Shown: in pieces, positions 13,299-14,203 of the stretch | How positions within the stretch are numbered: the first letter of the stretch is position 1 | How the letters are laid out: the number at the start of each line of letters is the position of its first letter | Assembly: GCA_002383325.1 (NCBI GenBank) | Contig: DFYJ01000035.1 | Location: 14,824-29,026 of the forward strand | DNA from: Candidatus Aminicenantes bacterium UBA4085 | GTDB lineage: Bacteria; Acidobacteriota; Aminicenantia; Aminicenantales; UBA4085 | Length of the DNA: 14,203 nucleotides | Direction: 5' to 3' | Position numbers and translations under genes: made by a program | Notes under the pieces: generated by a model | The model's database searches: none | Seen by the model: only the letters and a program-made list of their open reading frames with translations | Told to the model about the DNA's origin: nothing

Positions 13299-14203
13299 GT
13301 GACCCAAACCCCCGCGCCACGGCCCCCTTCCTCCCGCGGAGAGGCGCCGCGGAAAGGGCATCTCCCGGCCCGGGTGGTTCGGATCCTCAAGGCTCCCCGA
13401 ACCGCGCTGGTTCTCCTGTTTCTCCTCACCCTGGGCTATCAGGTCCTGGCCCTGATCCGCTGGCGCCCTCTCTATACCGGGCTCGAGGTCCTCTTTTTCC
13501 TGGACGCGGCGTTGGCCCTTCGCCTGGCTTGGATCGCCCTGCGGCGGGACAAGCTCCTTGTCCTCGTCGTCCTGGCCGTCCTCCTCGTGCGCCTGCCTTT
13601 CCTGGTCATGCCCTCCGGCCTGATGGGCAACTCCGACAACGCCGTCGAGGCTATCCAGTCCCTGCAAATCCGGGATACGCACATCCCGCCGCCCTATCTG
13701 CTCGGGGCCGTGAGCCAGCACGGCGTTTTCCGCCACCTCCTGATCGCCTTCGTCTGGGACGTCTTGGGTCCCGGCTATTTGAGCTTCGTCCTCGTCCAGG
13801 TGCTTTTCTACCTGGCCTTCCTGCTTCTGGTCTACGAGATCGGCCGCCGCTTCTTCAGCCGGCGGACGGTCGCCGTCCTCCTCGTCGCCCACTTCACGTT
13901 CATTGAGGTCCTCTTCGACTTTTCCCTCTTCCTCCGCGGCGGCACCTATCTCGAGATGACCGTCTTCGCCCTTCTCGGCATGGCCCTCTTCGACTTCGAG
14001 CTGCGCGACCGTGGCCGGGCCCTCCTCTCAGCCTATTTCCTGGTCTTCTCGGCGGGAATCAATCCTTTCGCCCTGTTTTTGATCTTACCCTTCGCCGGCG
14101 CAGTGCTTCTGACACGCGCCCGGCGGAGCGGCCTCTGGCGCGCCCTGCCTCTCTTCGCGGCCGGCGCCGCTGGAGGCGCTCTCCTCCTGGCCGGCAAGAA
14201 GCT
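13299..14203 (+). CDS. Multi-pass GT-C-like membrane protein, N-terminal part (3' truncated)
   Basis: An open frame of 301 complete codons that runs off the window end. After a basic, proline-rich N-terminus (residues 1-33) it has repeated hydrophobic helices (about 36-53, 61-80, 85-104, 145-152, 160-181, 190-207, 218-232, 241-272 and 284-298). An acidic loop, GLMGNSDNAVEAIQ (107-120), after the early helices sits where GT-C glycosyltransferases keep a catalytic aspartate. IGRRFFSRRT (181-190) nearly matches GRRFFSRT in the GT39 protein of this window. It is probably another membrane glycosyltransferase or glycan-handling protein, but without the C-terminus the family is open. GTG at 13299 has no ribosome site but fits a leaderless start. 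A GTG inside the frame at 13374 is a later alternative. Confidence 0.7.
   Translation, partial: MTQTPAPRPPSSRGEAPRKGHLPARVVRILKAPRTALVLLFLLTLGYQVLALIRWRPLYTGLEVLFFLDAALALRLAWIALRRDKLLVLVVLAVLLVRLPFLVMPSGLMGNSDNAVEAIQSLQIRDTHIPPPYLLGAVSQHGVFRHLLIAFVWDVLGPGYLSFVLVQVLFYLAFLLLVYEIGRRFFSRRTVAVLLVAHFTFIEVLFDFSLFLRGGTYLEMTVFALLGMALFDFELRDRGRALLSAYFLVFSAGINPFALFLILPFAGAVLLTRARRSGLWRALPLFAAGAAGGALLLAGKK

Overview
The window is about 14.2 kb of GC-rich bacterial DNA that forms part of a surface-polysaccharide or glycoconjugate locus. I can support fifteen protein genes; the first and last run off the window edges. No RNA genes, CRISPR arrays or transposase genes are visible. Strongly G/C-ending codons, Shine-Dalgarno sites, sigma70-type promoters and a secreted LolA-like protein point to a diderm bacterium. 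The taxon cannot be fixed from sequence alone; an Acidobacteriota/Aminicenantota-type genome is a low-confidence guess.

Layout. (1) Bases 1-2615, plus strand: the tail of a DPM1/ArnC-type GT2 polyprenyl-phosphate glycosyltransferase, a GT4 glycosyltransferase and an NAD-dependent epimerase, with short gaps. (2) 2611-2822: a ~0.2 kb miniature inverted-repeat element filling a convergent junction. (3) 2818-3933, minus strand: a PP-loop ATPase with a CxxC motif, preceded by a 54-residue one-helix membrane protein under a near-consensus promoter. (4) 4048-6513, minus strand: a three-gene cassette (NAD-dependent epimerase, nucleotidyltransferase, GT2) with its own promoter and clearly lower GC than its surroundings, so probably acquired. 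(5) 6664-8269, plus strand: a LolA-like exported protein and a SAM-dependent methyltransferase. (6) 8275-8565: a second convergent junction, filled by a long imperfect inverted repeat with ~80-base arms. (7) 8573-13242, minus strand: a tightly coupled four-gene operon of YdjC/ChbG-type deacetylase, DPM1-type GT2, GT39/ArnT-like membrane transferase and hexapeptide-repeat acyltransferase. (8) 13299 to the end, plus strand: the start of another large GT-C-like membrane protein, possibly leaderless.

How the genes may fit together (inference). The DPM1-type GT2 enzymes would load sugars onto polyprenyl phosphate. The deacetylase and acyltransferase would trim or decorate the sugar. The GT39 and GT-C proteins would transfer lipid-linked sugars outside the cytoplasmic membrane. 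The low-GC cassette would make an unusual NDP-sugar and transfer it. No final polymer, protein or lipid target can be named from this window.

The non-coding signals most worth a second look are the inverted-repeat elements at both convergent gene junctions. The protein-level oddities are an epimerase whose catalytic YxxxK tyrosine is leucine, a GT39 protein with a ~300-residue extracytoplasmic tail, and the PP-loop ATPase paired with a tiny Cys-Cys membrane protein.
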